Shown here: piece by piece, positions 11,184-24,119 of the stretch
Layout: every line of letters starts with the position of its first letter
How positions within the stretch are numbered: position 1 is the stretch's first letter
Assembly (NCBI RefSeq): GCF_045679555.1
Contig: NC_092094.1
Coordinates: 16,983,112-17,047,111, forward strand
Reading direction: 5' to 3'
Source: Salvelinus alpinus
Taxonomy: Eukaryota > Chordata > Actinopteri > Salmoniformes > Salmonidae
DNA length: 64,000 nt
Program-made: the position numbers and the translations under genes
Notes under the pieces: model-generated
Seen by the model: only the letters and a program-made list of their open reading frames with translations
Told to the model about the DNA's origin: nothing
Database searches by the model: none

Positions 11184-12030
11184 ATGGAGACAGCGGGAAA
11201 GGCCGAGCTGGCGACCATCGTAGGGACAGTCCAGCATTACGAGGACTGTCTCTCCAGACTCGGCAGCGCCACGGACAGCGTACTGGCAACCATCCTGCGT
11301 TTGGAGGGGAATGTGCAGTCCCTCCAGTCTCCAGCACCGGTTCTGGCACCAGCTCCCACACCCCCACTACCTGCATCCATCCCATCTGAGCCGGTCCGTG
11401 GAATACCCCTGTCCCTCCCTGAGCGCTTTGACGGCGCGCCAGCGAGATGCGAGGGATTCCTTCTGCAATGCGACCTGTACCTCACTCGCTACGCTGAGGC
11501 TGTCTCTGGGTTGCCACCGTCATCCCCGCACTGACCGGACGGGCCCTGGATTGGGGTGCCGTGGTCTGGGAAACAGGCGGATCCGAGGTTGAGTCCTATG
11601 AGCGCTTCACTCTCCTCTTCCGCTCTGTGTTTGATCATCCTGTGGAGGGCCGAGAGGGAGGTGAGCACCTACTCTGACTACGCCAGGGATCTAGGACCGC
11701 CTCGGAATACGCTCTGGAGTTCCGGACCATTGTGGCCTCCACCGGATGGAACGAGTCGTCTTTTGTCACCATTTTCCGCAGCGGACTGCAGGACGAGGTA
11801 CAGATGGAGTTAGCCTGCCGTGATGACAACCTGTCACTCGACCAGCTCATCAGCATGGCGATCCGGTTGGACAACCTCCTGCGGTCCTGATGAAGACCTG
11901 CGCGGAATCCGGAGCCCATGGCTACAACTGCTCCGTGGCAAGAGCCGATGGAGGTGGGCTCTGCATGTTTGCCTGAGGCAGCGCGTAGGAGAAGGAGGAT
12001 TCTCGGCTTCAGCACGGTGGTTGTGCCTCT
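11184..12030 (+). pseudogene. Gypsy gag remnant, frameshifted and truncated
   Basis: The ATG at 11184 opens METAGKAELATIVGTV and runs through LSLPERFDGAPARCEGFLL and QCDLYLTRYAE. The F-D-G-x-P-x-x-C-x-G-F-L-x-Q-C core is that of Ty3/Gypsy capsids (sushi/Mart-like). The frame breaks near 11500 and resumes in another register with capsid-like text to about 11890. After 12030 the sequence runs directly into LTR. No nucleocapsid, protease or polymerase remains. Confidence 0.7.
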
Positions 12031-12116
12031 GACCTCCTATTGTTCCATGTCCGTTGTTCTTGTGAGTACCTGTGCTCTGTTGTATCGGCTTGCGTGTTAC
12101 CGTGTTAGTGTGCACT

Positions 12117-12168
12117 TGTTATTACGGGTCTCATCCCGTGTATTGTTATTACGGGTCTCGTCCCGTGA
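12117..12168 (+). repeat. Two units of the 27-bp repeat in the 3' LTR
   Basis: TTGTTATTACGGGTCTC appears twice here, against 63 times in the 5' LTR of the same element. The flanking LTR sequence is clearly homologous on both sides. Confidence 0.9.
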
Positions 12169-12234
12169 ATTTATTAGATCTTTACACCTCGCTCTTTGTT
12201 TTGGTTACAGTCCTGTGTTATATATATATATACA

Positions 12235-13847
<1,613 letters not shown>

Positions 13848-13974
13848 TATATACACGTGTTTGTTTTGGGCTTCGTCCTTGTCATGTTCATGACTATGCT
13901 ATTTTGGGTAGAGAAAAAAAAAGACTTTCGTATTCCGGAGCCTGTTTCCGATCATTATACAACGTGACAACAAT

Positions 13975-15090
13975 ATGCAATTATATTTGTGTTCGTGGAT
14001 GAATTTGCCTCTGACAGATGCCTTCAATTAAGTTTCTGTGTTTCTGTCAATTGAAAACCATTCAAAAAGCCGACAAAAGTTAAAAAACAACAGGGCTACT
14101 TCCTGGATAATGCTGCGTCACTTTCAGACCGTATTAGAATTGCTCATGGAGAGGCTGGTGAGAGTCTGGTAGACCCAACGTGTGCCAAGTGAGTTATTTG
14201 GCAGGAATACATGCTTAGACCTGTTCTTTTTCTTTGATATACACTCAGTGTGTTTCATTTGTTTTTGTCTGTATTTTTATAAATATTTTCCAGACTTTAA
14301 TTTTGTGTCAACTTATTATTTAATAAACCCATTTTGCACCTTTAAAAAAAAAACTTTGCATCATGCTATGTCATACCCAAGACACTTTCACAAGGCCAAT
14401 TCCGTCATATGATGCGATGGCAATGGCCTATGCACATCAATGTCAAAGCACACAGGTATTTCCAATTTGATCAGTAGCCTACATTCAAATGTTTAAACAC
14501 TATTGAAGCGAAACTCCCCTCATGGTACTTTCTCAGACAAAGCCTGGCTTGTTCCTTATTTAATGAGTGTCTTGGCATCAAACAGGCTGCAGCTAACCAC
14601 TAACCACTCATGAATGCTCTTCCCCCCTCACTCTGGGGTGAGGGTCACATTGAGCACCACCTGACAGTTCTCCGGTTCGCCCCACACACCTTGGAAGACA
14701 CCTAGCCCACGGTTGAGCCACGCTCACCGCTTCAACAAGTTCTGCAAATTGAGACGGGTAAGATGTGTGATGTACTGTAAAACTGACACCTGTCTACACT
14801 ACTTCAATTCTCAGAGACAAAACATCTGTAAGCTAAACCTTCCAGGTCTCACTGTCTTTGTTTTTTTTATAGCTTATTAAGCCATCACCAGGATGAATGA
14901 TAGTTATATTTAACAACATTTGTGTTTTGTAGATTTTCATTACTCTATACCAGATGTATAGATTTATATTATTATACATTTGAAATGTTTTCTTGAAAGA
15001 AACAAATTAATTCCTGTTGGGACCTTATGAAAAGCTTGAACCAAAAGGGATTTCAGATATGAACTAAACAAGTAGTTAAAGAGCAGCAGT
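13975..15090. other. No gene recognised
   Basis: AT-rich unique-looking sequence with no domain-bearing frame. Confidence 0.4.
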
Positions 15091-15097
15091 AAAATAA

Positions 15098-15400
15098 CAA
15101 TAGCGTGACTATATACGGGGGTACCGGTACAGAGTCAATGTGTGGGGGCACCGGTTATTCGAGGTAATTGAGATAATATGTACATGTATGTAGAGTTATT
15201 AAAGTGACTTTGCATAGATAATAACTGAGTAGCAGCGGCGTAAAAGAGAGAGGGGAGGGGTGGGGGTGGGGGTGGGGGAGGAAATGCAAATAGTCTGGGT
15301 AGCCATTTGATTAGATGTTCAGGAGTCTTATGGCTTGGGGGTAGCAGCTGTTTAGAAGCCTCTAGGACGAAGACTTGGCGTTCCGGTACCGTGACGAGGG
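15098..15400 (-). mobile_element. Rex1-type LINE 3' fragment
   Basis: On the minus strand it reads the end of the reverse-transcriptase ORF (VPERQVFVLEASKQLLPP) and the start of the 3' UTR (TGACTCTGTACCGGTACCCC). It is similar to 16918-17100 and 17780-18000. Both ends are truncated. Confidence 0.65.
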
Positions 15401-15404
15401 AAAC

Positions 15405-16915
15405 ATTATGGAGCATTATGGATGCTTTATGGATGCATACTTCAGTGATGGACACCACAGGTGATGAATATCATCCATTTTCGCCAATTTATCAGCGTGC
15501 TAATATGTTCCATGATTCAAACATCTATTCTTCACCAGTGATATTCAGTTCAAAGGTTAGTTAAAAGTTAACCTGATCTTATCAAATCCCAAAGATAAGA
15601 ATGAAAGGTATTTTGATTAAAGTACTTTGTGTACTTTCTTGATTCCCGATGCAAGGAAATATTTTGCCAGCATTATAATCAACATTTGAGCAATTCAAAC
15701 GTTATATTAGTAACTAATACAGTCACAGAAAGTGAAACATCCATTCAATTAAAATGTGAGTGTCTTAGTGTGATCAACAAAACATAAGAAAAATACTAAT
15801 CTAATATCTATTTTCGTTGCCAGCTGAATGACTCGATAACTCATGGGTCAGTGATTCCATAAATTAACGAGACTGACAAGAACACCAAGGACAGTGGGGT
15901 ATTATTATACCTTTATTCATACCCTAATGAGCATGCACAACTCCCGTTCAGAATCACTTCAATCGCAAGTCAGAAATAAACATGTCTCAAATTAGCAGTG
16001 AAGTACAACTGAAGAAAAGTTACGTTGTGTCTGAGTTTCTCGATACAACGTAACGAACAATCTGTCACTCGTATGCTGCATGAGCTTGCTATCTATCATA
16101 GCGATAATTTAAGCAGTTTGCAAATGAGCTACAAGACGTGAACTGAAGGTGTGCGCAATATTTGTCACCTTAAAATCTTTACTGTAACTCCATTCGCAAC
16201 ACAATTAACGAATTACAGCTTCCTTAAGTCATGCACGGGTTAGTATTTTATTGTTCACTGCAGTTCTGTAAGATGCAATGCAATAGAATTGGCATGGTTT
16301 GCCTTAGTCTACCTTTCAGAATAGGCCAACTAAGTAATTGATATTTTATAACATATAATTAATATTTAATCACATACACAATGTGTGTTTTCCTCATCTG
16401 ATATAGATTATAAATGTTGGCTGAGATGCAAGCCAATCCTCCTGCATGTCAAGTCTTATTTGATACAACCTATTTGGTAATTCAGATTTATTAAATTTAC
16501 ATTGCAATCAATTCAGCTGTCATCTACACCATATGTTATTAGCTCTAAATACCAATCCAATCCTTGATTTGAGGATTTACACACTCCATATGTGTTGACA
16601 ATGAACATTTTGAGAGCGTGATGGGGGGGAAAAGGCAGGCATGCATATGTTTTTGAAAGCCTGGAAAGAGACAAATATGTTATTAAATATGGCCTAATAA
16701 AAGAAAAGGCTTGAGAGCAAGAGAGAGAGGTGACGGGGAGGGAGCGGGAGAGAGAGAGAAAGAGAAAATAAGTACCTCAAGGCTGTGAAATATCTAAGAG
16801 ACAAGGAAAGAAGGACCATCTATACTATCAAAAGGAACATAAAACTCGACATCCCAATTAGGATCTGGCTAAAAATACTTAAATCACTTATCAAATCAGG
16901 GGTAAAGTGACTATG
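15405..16915. other. No gene recognised
   Basis: AT-rich sequence with a GA-rich patch at about 16710-16770. No supported ORF. Confidence 0.4.
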
Positions 16916-16917
16916 CA

Positions 16918-19590
16918 TAGATAATAAATAGAGAGTAGTAGCAGCATAAAAAAAAGGGGGGGGGGAAATGCAAAAAGTCCAGGTAGCCATTTAATTAGCT
17001 GTTCAACAGTCTAATGGCTTGGGGATAGAAGCTGTTAAGAAGCCTTTTGGACCTAGACTTGGCGCTCCGGTACCGCTTGCCGTGTGGTAGCAGAGAGAAC
17101 AGTCTATGACTAGGGTGACTGGAGTCTTTGGCAATTTTTAGGTCCTTCATTTGACACTGCCTGGTATAGAGGTCCTGGATGGCAGGAAGCTTGGCCCCAG
17201 TGATGTACTGGACAATACGCACTAACCTCTGTAGCACCCTGCGGTTGGAGGCTGAGCAGTTGCCATACCAGGCGGTGATGCAACAAGTCAGGTTGCTCTC
17301 GATGGTGCAGCTGTAGAACTTTTTGAAGATCTGAGGACCCATGCCAGATCTTCTCAGTCTCCTGAGGGGGAATAGGCGTTGTCGTACCCTCTTCATGACG
17401 GTCTTGGTGTGTTTGTATCATGATAGTTTGTTGGTGATGTGGACACCAAGGAACTTGAAGCGCTCAACCTGCTCCATTGCAGCCCGTCGATTAGAATGGG
17501 AGCGTGCCCGGCCCTCCTTTTGCTGTAGTCCACAATCATCTCCTTTGTCTTGATCACATTGAGGGAGAGGTTGTTGTCCTGGCACCAAATCAAACTGTAT
17601 ATGTCATATGCGCCGAATACAACAAGTGTAGACCTTACCATTAAATGCTTACTTACAAGCCCTTAACCAACAGTGCAGTTCAGGAAGAGTTAAGAAAATA
17701 TTTACCAAATAAACTAAAGTAAAAAATTATAAAACTACAACAATAAAATAACAATGACGAGGCTATAAACAGGGGGTACCGGTACCGAGTCAATGTGGGG
17801 GGGTACAGGTTAGTCGAGGTAATTTGTACATGTAGGTAGGGGTGAAGTGACTATACATAGATAAAACAGCGAGTAGCAGCAGTGTACAAAACAAATGGGG
17901 GGGGGGGGGGCATTTGATTAATTGTTCAGAAGTCTTATGGCTTGGGGGTAGAAGGAGCCTTTTGGTCCCAGTCTTGGCCCTCCGGTACCGCTTGCCGTGC
18001 GGATGCAGAGAAAACATTCTATGACTTAGGCGACTGGAGTCTCTGACAATTTTTGGGCCTCTCCTCTGACACCGCCTATAATATAAGTCCTGGATGGCAG
18101 GAAGCTTGTCCCCAGTGATGTACCACACTGCCAGGTCTCTGACCTCCTCCCTGTAGGCTGTCTCATCGTTGTGGATGATCAGGCCTACCACCGTTGTGTC
18201 GGCGGCAAACTTAATGTTGGAGTCATGTTTGGCCACGCAGTCATGGGTGAACAGGGAGTACAGGAGGGGACTAAGCATGCACCCCTGAGGATCAGCGTGG
18301 CAGATGTGTTGTTAACTACCCTTGCCACCTGGGGGTGGCTCGACAAGAAGTCCAGGATCCAGTTGCAGAGGGAGGTGTTTAGTCCTAAGGTCCTTAGCTA
18401 AGTGATGAGCTTTGAGGGCACAATGGTGTTGAACCCTGAGCTGTAGTCAATGAACAGCATTCTCACATAGGTGTTCCTTTTGTCCAGGTGGGAAAGAGCA
18501 GTGTTGAGTGCAATAGAGATTGCGTCATCTGTGGATCTGTTGGGGTGGTATGCAAATTGAAGTGGGTTTCTGGGATGATGGTGTTGATGTGAGCCATGAC
18601 CAGCCTTTCAAAGCACTTCATGGATACAGACGTGAATGCTACAAGTCGGTAGACATTTAGGCACATTACCTTTGTGTTCTTGGGTACAGGGACTATGTTG
18701 GTCTGCTTGAAATATGTAGGTATTACAGACTCGACCAGGGACAGGTTGAAAATGTCAGTGAAGACACTTGCCAGTTGGTCAGCACATGCTCAGAGTACAC
18801 ATCCTGGTAATCCTTCTGGGCCTGTTGCCTTGTCAATGTTGACCTGTTTAAAGGTCTTACTCACATTGGCTATGGCGAGTGTGATCACACAGTCGTCTGG
18901 AACAGCTGGTGCTCTCATATATACTTCAGTGTTGCTTGCCTCAAACTCAGCATAGAAGTAATTTAGCTCGTCTGGTAGGCTTGTGTCACTGGGCAGCCCA
19001 TTGCTGGGCTTCCCTTTGTAGTGCGTAATCGTTTACAAGCCCTGCCACAGGGATTCAATCTTAGTCCTGTATTAACACTTTGCCTGTTTGATGGTTCGTC
19101 TGAGGGCATAGAGGGCATATGCCTACATGACTACCGACCCGTAGACTTCCTTAATAATTGAATTCACCCACCAGCTGTTATTGACAAATAGACACAGACC
19201 GCCAACCCCTGTCTTACCAGATGCAGCTGTTCTGTCTTGCCAATGCACGGAACAACCAGGCAACTGTATATTATCCATGTCGTCGTTCAGCCACGACTTG
19301 GTGAAACATAAGATATTGCAGTTTTTAATGTCCCATTGGTCAGATAGTTTTGAACAGAGCTCATCCAGTTTATTCTCCAATAATTGCACGTTGGCCAATA
19401 GGACGGATGGTAAAGGCAGGTTACCCATTCGCCAACAAATTATAACAAGGCACCCGGACCTGCGTCCCCTGTATCGGTGTCTTTTCTTCATGCGAATGAC
19501 GGGGTTTGGTCCGGTATCTGGAGTAAATCCTTCGTAGCCCGTAAAACTGCAGCCATCTCCTCTGGCGACATTCAAAAAACTCATTGCCAA
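16918..19590 (-). mobile_element. Rex1/L2-type non-LTR retrotransposon, decayed
   Basis: Read on the minus strand, 19590-19120 encodes part of an AP-endonuclease domain (NVQLLENKLDELCSKL, ILCFTKSWLNDDMDN, GVGGLCLFVNNSWW). The segment from 18960 to 18123 encodes the front of a reverse transcriptase with frameshifts ([15 protein letters not shown]-type text, then [10 protein letters not shown] at the active-site block, where the usual DD reads AD). From 17587 to 16995 the thumb and tail continue (CQDNNLSLNVIKTKEM, FYSCTIESNLTCCITAWYG, KRYRSAKSRSKRLLNSF). A central part of the endonuclease is missing. A younger LINE copy splits the RT at 17588-18122. Not functional. Confidence 0.75.
17588..18122 (-). 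mobile_element. 5'-truncated LINE copy nested inside the older LINE
   Basis: On the minus strand it starts in YITGDKLPAIQDLYYRRC, continues through the RT end and 3' UTR, and finishes in ATTCGGCGCATATGACATAT and TTTGATTTGG. The older LINE reads ...RDLAVW before it and CQDNNLSL... after it, adjacent residues in this family. TGG is shared at both junctions. Confidence 0.65.
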
Positions 19591-20417
19591 CTAGAACCCA
19601 TTACCCTCTATGATTGTGAGGTCTGGGGTCCACTCACCAACCAATAATTTACAAAATTGTACCAAAACCCAATTGAGACTGTATCAGCAAGTTATCAAAA
19701 TGAAAAAAAGAGCTGTTCAATTCTACAACCACCAAGAAAGGAAGCAATGCCCACCCATTCCACTACAAAGCCCTCACCTACAGAGAGATTAACCTAGAGA
19801 AGAGTCCCCTCAGCCAGCTGGTTCTGGGGCTCCAGGACAGCAACACAATTAGACCCAACCAAATTGTGAGAAAGCAAATAGATACCGTAACTATTTGACA
19901 CACTGGAAAGAATCAACCAAAAAACAGAGCAAATTGGAATGCTATATTGCGCTAAACAGAGAGAACACAGTGGCAGAATACCTGACCACTGTGACTGACC
20001 CAAAATTAAGAAAATCCTTGACTATGTACAGACTCTTTGAGCATTGCCTTGCTATTGCACTTCCTCACTGTCACGATTGTTAGAATAACTGGACCAAAGC
20101 ACAGCGTGATCTGGGTTCCACATCTTTTTATTTCTAGGTGAAACTCACAGCAAAACAAAAACAATAAATCTCAAAACGAAACGTGACGCTAACAATAGTG
20201 CTAACAGGCAACTATACATAGTCAAGATCCCACAAAGCACAAAGGGGAAATGGCTGCCTAAATATGATCCCCAATCAGAGACAACGACAAACAGCTGCCT
20301 CTGATTGGGAACCATACCTGGCCAACATAGAAACTTAATCACCTAGATGACCCACCCTAGTCACACCCCAACCTAACCAACATAGAGAATAAAAAGCTCT
20401 CTATGGTCAGGGCGTGA

Positions 20418-21530
20418 CGGTACCCCCCCCCCCCCACCACCACCCCAAGGTGCGGACTCCGGCTGCAAAACCTGACTCAATAGGTGAGGGTCCGGGTGGG
20501 AATCTACCGTCGGGGGAGGCTCTCGGGCGGGGCGAAGCACCCACTCCGCCTGCGGACACGTTATCCTCAATGGCGGCTCTGGTGCGGGGATCGTCGCCGG
20601 ATGCTCCGGACCGTAGATCGTCGTCGGGGGCTCCGGACCGTAGATCGTCGCCGGGGGCTCCGGACTGAGAACCCCCGCTGGAGGCTCCGGACTGAGAACC
20701 CCCGCTGGAGGCTCTTGACCGCAGACCGTCGCTGGAGGCTCTGGACCGCAGACCGTCGCTGGAGGCTCTGGACCGCAGACCGTCGCTGGAGGCTCTTGAC
20801 CGCAGACCGTCGCTGGAGGCTCTGGACCGCAGACCGTCGCTGGAGGCTCTGGACCGCAGACCGTCGCTGGAGGCTCTGGACCGCAGACCGTCGCTGGAGG
20901 CTCTGGACCGCAGACCGTCGCTGGAGGCTCTGGACCGCAGACCGTCTCTGGAGGCTCTGGACTGCAGACTGTCGCTGGAAGCTTGGTGCGTGGGGCCGGC
21001 ACTGGTGGTACCGGGCTGGTGACACGCACCTCAGGACGAGCGCGAGGAGCAGGCACAGGATGTACTGGACTGTGGAGGCGCACTGGAGGCCTGATGCGTG
21101 GGACCGGTACAGGTGGAACCGGGATGGTGACACGCACCTCAGGGCGAGTGCGGGGAGGAGGCACAGGATGTACTGGACTGTGGAGGCGCACTGGAGGCCT
21201 GATGCGTGGGACCGGTACAGGTGGCACCGGGCTGGTGACACGCACCTCAGGGCGAGTGCGGGGAGGAGGTACAGGACGCACTGGACCGAGGAGGCGCACT
21301 GGAGACCAGGTGCGCTGAGCCGGCACAACCCGTCCTGGACAGATACCCACTTTAGCACGACAAGTGCGAGGAGCTGGCACAGAACACACAGGGCTGTGAA
21401 TGCGCACTGGAAACAAAGTGCGTATCACCACAAAACATGGACCCTGACCGGTCACACGCTCCCCACGGTGAGTACGGGGAGTTGGCTCTGGTTCACTCCC
21501 CTCATTTTTCACCGCCCACTCCTCGCTCAA
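20418..21530 (-). CDS. Proline-rich repeat ORF of the LTR element, unknown product
   Basis: An open minus-strand frame runs the length of the interior, with no ATG near its start; the first codons read xSEEWAVKNEGSEPEPTP. It has two or three copies of a unit of about 36 residues (RTRPEVRVTSPVPPVPVPR) and then about 15 copies of a 9-residue unit (PEPPATVCG). The stop lies inside the 3' LTR at 20373. It has no capsid or enzyme motif that I recognise. It may be a degenerate gag-like protein or a frame kept open only by codon-multiple repeats. Confidence 0.4.
20600..20990 (-). repeat. 27-bp minisatellite, about 14-15 units
   Basis: The unit GGAGGCTCTGGACCGCAGAC plus CGTCGCT recurs every 27 bp on the plus strand, with diverged units at the left. 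It is unrelated in sequence to the 27-bp array at 9 kb. Confidence 0.85.
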
Positions 21531-22987
21531 TCTGTCCCAATATTCCTCCTCAGTCTCTGACTCACCACTCCGTGTGCCACCGGGCTGTCTTTTGGGCTTG
21601 CGTCGTGGCCGCGAACTCTGGCGTCGTCAGTGTTGTTCCCTCGCTGCATCCGCCTGCTTCCATGGCAGGCTTCTGTCTCCTGCCATAATCTCTTCCCACG
21701 TCCAGGATGTCCTCCACTCCTGGCTTTCCTCCTGCGCACGCTGCTTGGTCCGTTGTTTGTGGGATCTTCTGTCACGTTCATTTGAATAACTGGACCAAAG
21801 CGCAGCGTGTTCTGGGATCCACATCTTTTTATTTCTAGGTGAAACTCACAGCAAAACAAAAACAATAAATCTCAAAACGAAACGTGACGCTAACAATAGT
21901 GCTAACAGGAAACTATACATAGTCAAGATCCCACAAAGCACAAAGGGGAAATGGCTGCCTTAATATGATCCCCAATCAGAGACAACGACCAACAGCTGCC
22001 TCTGATTGGGAACCATACCTGGCCAACATAGAAACATAATCACCTAGATGACCCAACCTAGTCACACCCCGACCTAACCAACATAGAGAATAAAAAGCTC
22101 TCTATGGTCAGGGCGTGACACTCACCTCCTGCCAAATGTACAGTATAACCACCTTAGAGACACATGTTTCCCACAGATCACACAGACCCACAAAGAATTT
22201 GAAAACAAATCAAACATTGATAAACTCTCATATCTGCTCGTCGAAATACCGCAATGTGCAATCACAGCAGCAAGATGTTTGGCCCGTTGCCATGAAAAAA
22301 AGGGCAATCAGTGGAGCACAAACAACATTGTAAATATAACCTATATTTATCTGTTCATTTATCTTTCCCTACTATTCCTACACACAATGCACTGTACATG
22401 GCTGATAATATAACACCTGAAATGTATTTATCTTTCTGAGTGCAATGTTTACTAATGGTTTTATGTTGATGTTGTTTATGTTTATTCTCACTTATGTTTA
22501 TATTTGATTTTACTTGCTTTGGCAATGTAAACATATGTTTCCCCTGCCAATAAATCCCCTTTGAATTGAAATGAGAAACACACAGAGTGCGAGAGAGAGA
22601 AAAAGACAGAGCAAATTGGAATGCTATTTGGCCCTAAACAGAGAGTAGACAGTGGCAGAATACCTGACCACTGTGATTGACCCAAACTTAAGGAACGCTT
22701 TGATTATGTACAGACTCAGTGATCATAGCCTTGCTATTGCCGTAGGCAGACCTGGCTCTCGAGAGAAGACCGGCTATGTGCACACTGCCCACAAAATGAG
22801 GTGGAAACCGAACTGCACTTCCTAAACTACTGCCTATGTATGACCATTATAGAGACACATATTTCCCTCAGATTATACAGACGTACAAAGAATTTGAAAT
22901 CAAATCCAATTTTGATCAACTCCCATATCTACTGGGTGAAATACCACAGTGTGCCATCACATCAGCAATATTTCTGAGCTGTTGCCA

Positions 22988-23340
22988 TGTACCGTTCATC
23001 GGAATGAGTCCAAAGCGCAGCATGGAAAGTGTTCATGATTTAATGTTCACAAGAAACACTCAAACAAAATGACAAACGGCAAAAACGAAAGCGCACAGTT
23101 CTGTCAGGGAAACAACCTAAACAGAAAACAACACCCCACAAAACCCAAACGGAAAATGACAACTCATATATGGTCCCCAATCAGAGACAACAATAGACAG
23201 CTGCCTCTGATTGGGAACCACACACACACACACGGCAAAACAACAAAGAAATAGAAAACATAGATTTTCCCACCCGAGTCACACCCTGACCTAACCAAAC
23301 ATAGGGAATAAATAAGGATCTCTAAGGTCAGGGCGTGACA
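22988..23340 (-). mobile_element. Solo LTR, same family as 20069-22120
   Basis: It ends GGTCAGGGCGTGACA. The flanks are TGCCA and TGCGA (4/5 TSD). It shares CCCAATCAGAGACAAC and the inverted CAGCTGCCTCTGATTGGGAA with the other copies. Confidence 0.8.
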
Positions 23341-23555
23341 TGCGACAAGAAAAGGGCAACCAGTGAAGAACAAACACCATTGTAAATACAACACATATTT
23401 ATGTTTATTTATTTTCCCTTTTGTACCATAATATAACATTTGAAATGTCTCTATTCTTTTGAAATTTTTGTGAGTGTAATGTTTACTGTTTATTTCTGAT
23501 TGTTTATTTCACTTTGTTTATTATTGATTTAACTTGCTTTGGCAATGTAAACATA

Positions 23556-24074
23556 CACTGAGTGTACAAAACATTAGGAACACATTCCTACTATTGAGTT
23601 GAACCCACTTTCCCCCTCGGAACAGACTCAATTTGTCGGGGCATGCTTTACAAGGTGTCGAATGCGTTCCACAGGGATGCTGGCCCATTTGGACTCAAAT
23701 GCCTCCCACAGATGTCAAGTTGGCTGGATGTCCTTTGGTTGTTGGACAATTCTTGATACACACAGGAAACTGTTGAGTGTCATAAACCCAGCAGCATTTC
23801 AGTTCTTGACACACTCAAACCGGTGGAACCTACTACCATACCTCATTCAAAGGCACTTAAATAATTTTGTCTTGCCCATTCACCTTCTGAATAGTACTCA
23901 TACACAATCAATTTCTCATTTGTCTGAAGGCTTAATTTCTCCTCCCCTTCATCTATACTGATTGAAGTGGATTTTTCAAGTGACATCAATAAGGGATCAT
24001 AGCTTTCACCTGGATTCACCTGGTCAGTCTGTCATGGAAAGAGCAGGTGTTCCTAATGTTTTGTACACTCAGTG
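23556..24074. mobile_element. Tc1/mariner MITE
   Basis: The termini are CACTGAGTGTACAAAACATT and its inverse GTTTTGTACACTCAGTG. TA precedes the left end. At 519 bp it is too short for a transposase, but residual Tc1-like text remains. Confidence 0.85.
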
Positions 24075-24119
24075 TGTGTTTCCCATGCCAATAAAGGCAT
24101 TTGAATTGGAAAGAGAGAG

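Larger units (their letters stand above)
20069..22120 (-). mobile_element. Non-autonomous LTR retrotransposon with perfect TSD
   Basis: Two direct LTRs of about 350 bp (20069-20417 and 21773-22120, TGTCAC...GTGACA) flank a 1.35-kb interior. The TSD is CTCAC on both sides (20064-20068, 22121-22125). On the minus strand a G-rich polypurine tract (about 20423-20436) lies immediately before the 3' LTR, as expected for plus-strand priming. No reverse transcriptase, protease or integrase is encoded, so it would depend on another element. Confidence 0.87.
19595..22570 (+). mobile_element. LINE 3' end (Tx1/L1-like), split by an LTR element
   Basis: 19595-20068 and 22121-22570 join to match the copy at 63560-64000. 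The shared stretches include YTVAEYLTTVTDPNLRK-type coding and a 3' end resembling a gene tail (CTTGCTTTGGCAATGTAAAC, CCAATAAA). The reading frame is broken. The intervening 2052 bp is the LTR element below. The segment coding the Cys/His motif was lost before that insertion. Confidence 0.65.
22575..24105 (+). mobile_element. Second LINE 3' end of the same family, split twice
   Basis: Pieces 22605-22987, 23341-23553 and 24075-24105 form one copy. It encodes NEVETELHFLNYCLCMYDHY and RDTYFPQIIQTYKEFEIKSN, a zinc-knuckle-like tail of non-LTR RT proteins. It is interrupted by an LTR at 22988-23340 and by a MITE at 23556-24074. It ends CCCATGCCAATAAAGGCATT. Confidence 0.7.

Noticed and set aside
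11184-11534. Functional gag-derived host gene (PEG10/RTL-like)
   Set aside because: The frame is interrupted near 11500 and runs into a truncated 3' LTR within an element with an intact TSD, so it is a decayed retrotransposon.
20484-21560. 358-aa plus-strand ORF (RRWRLWTAD repeats)
   Set aside because: Antisense shadow of the 27-bp repeats in the LTR element. The minus strand is the element's sense by LTR and polypurine-tract order.
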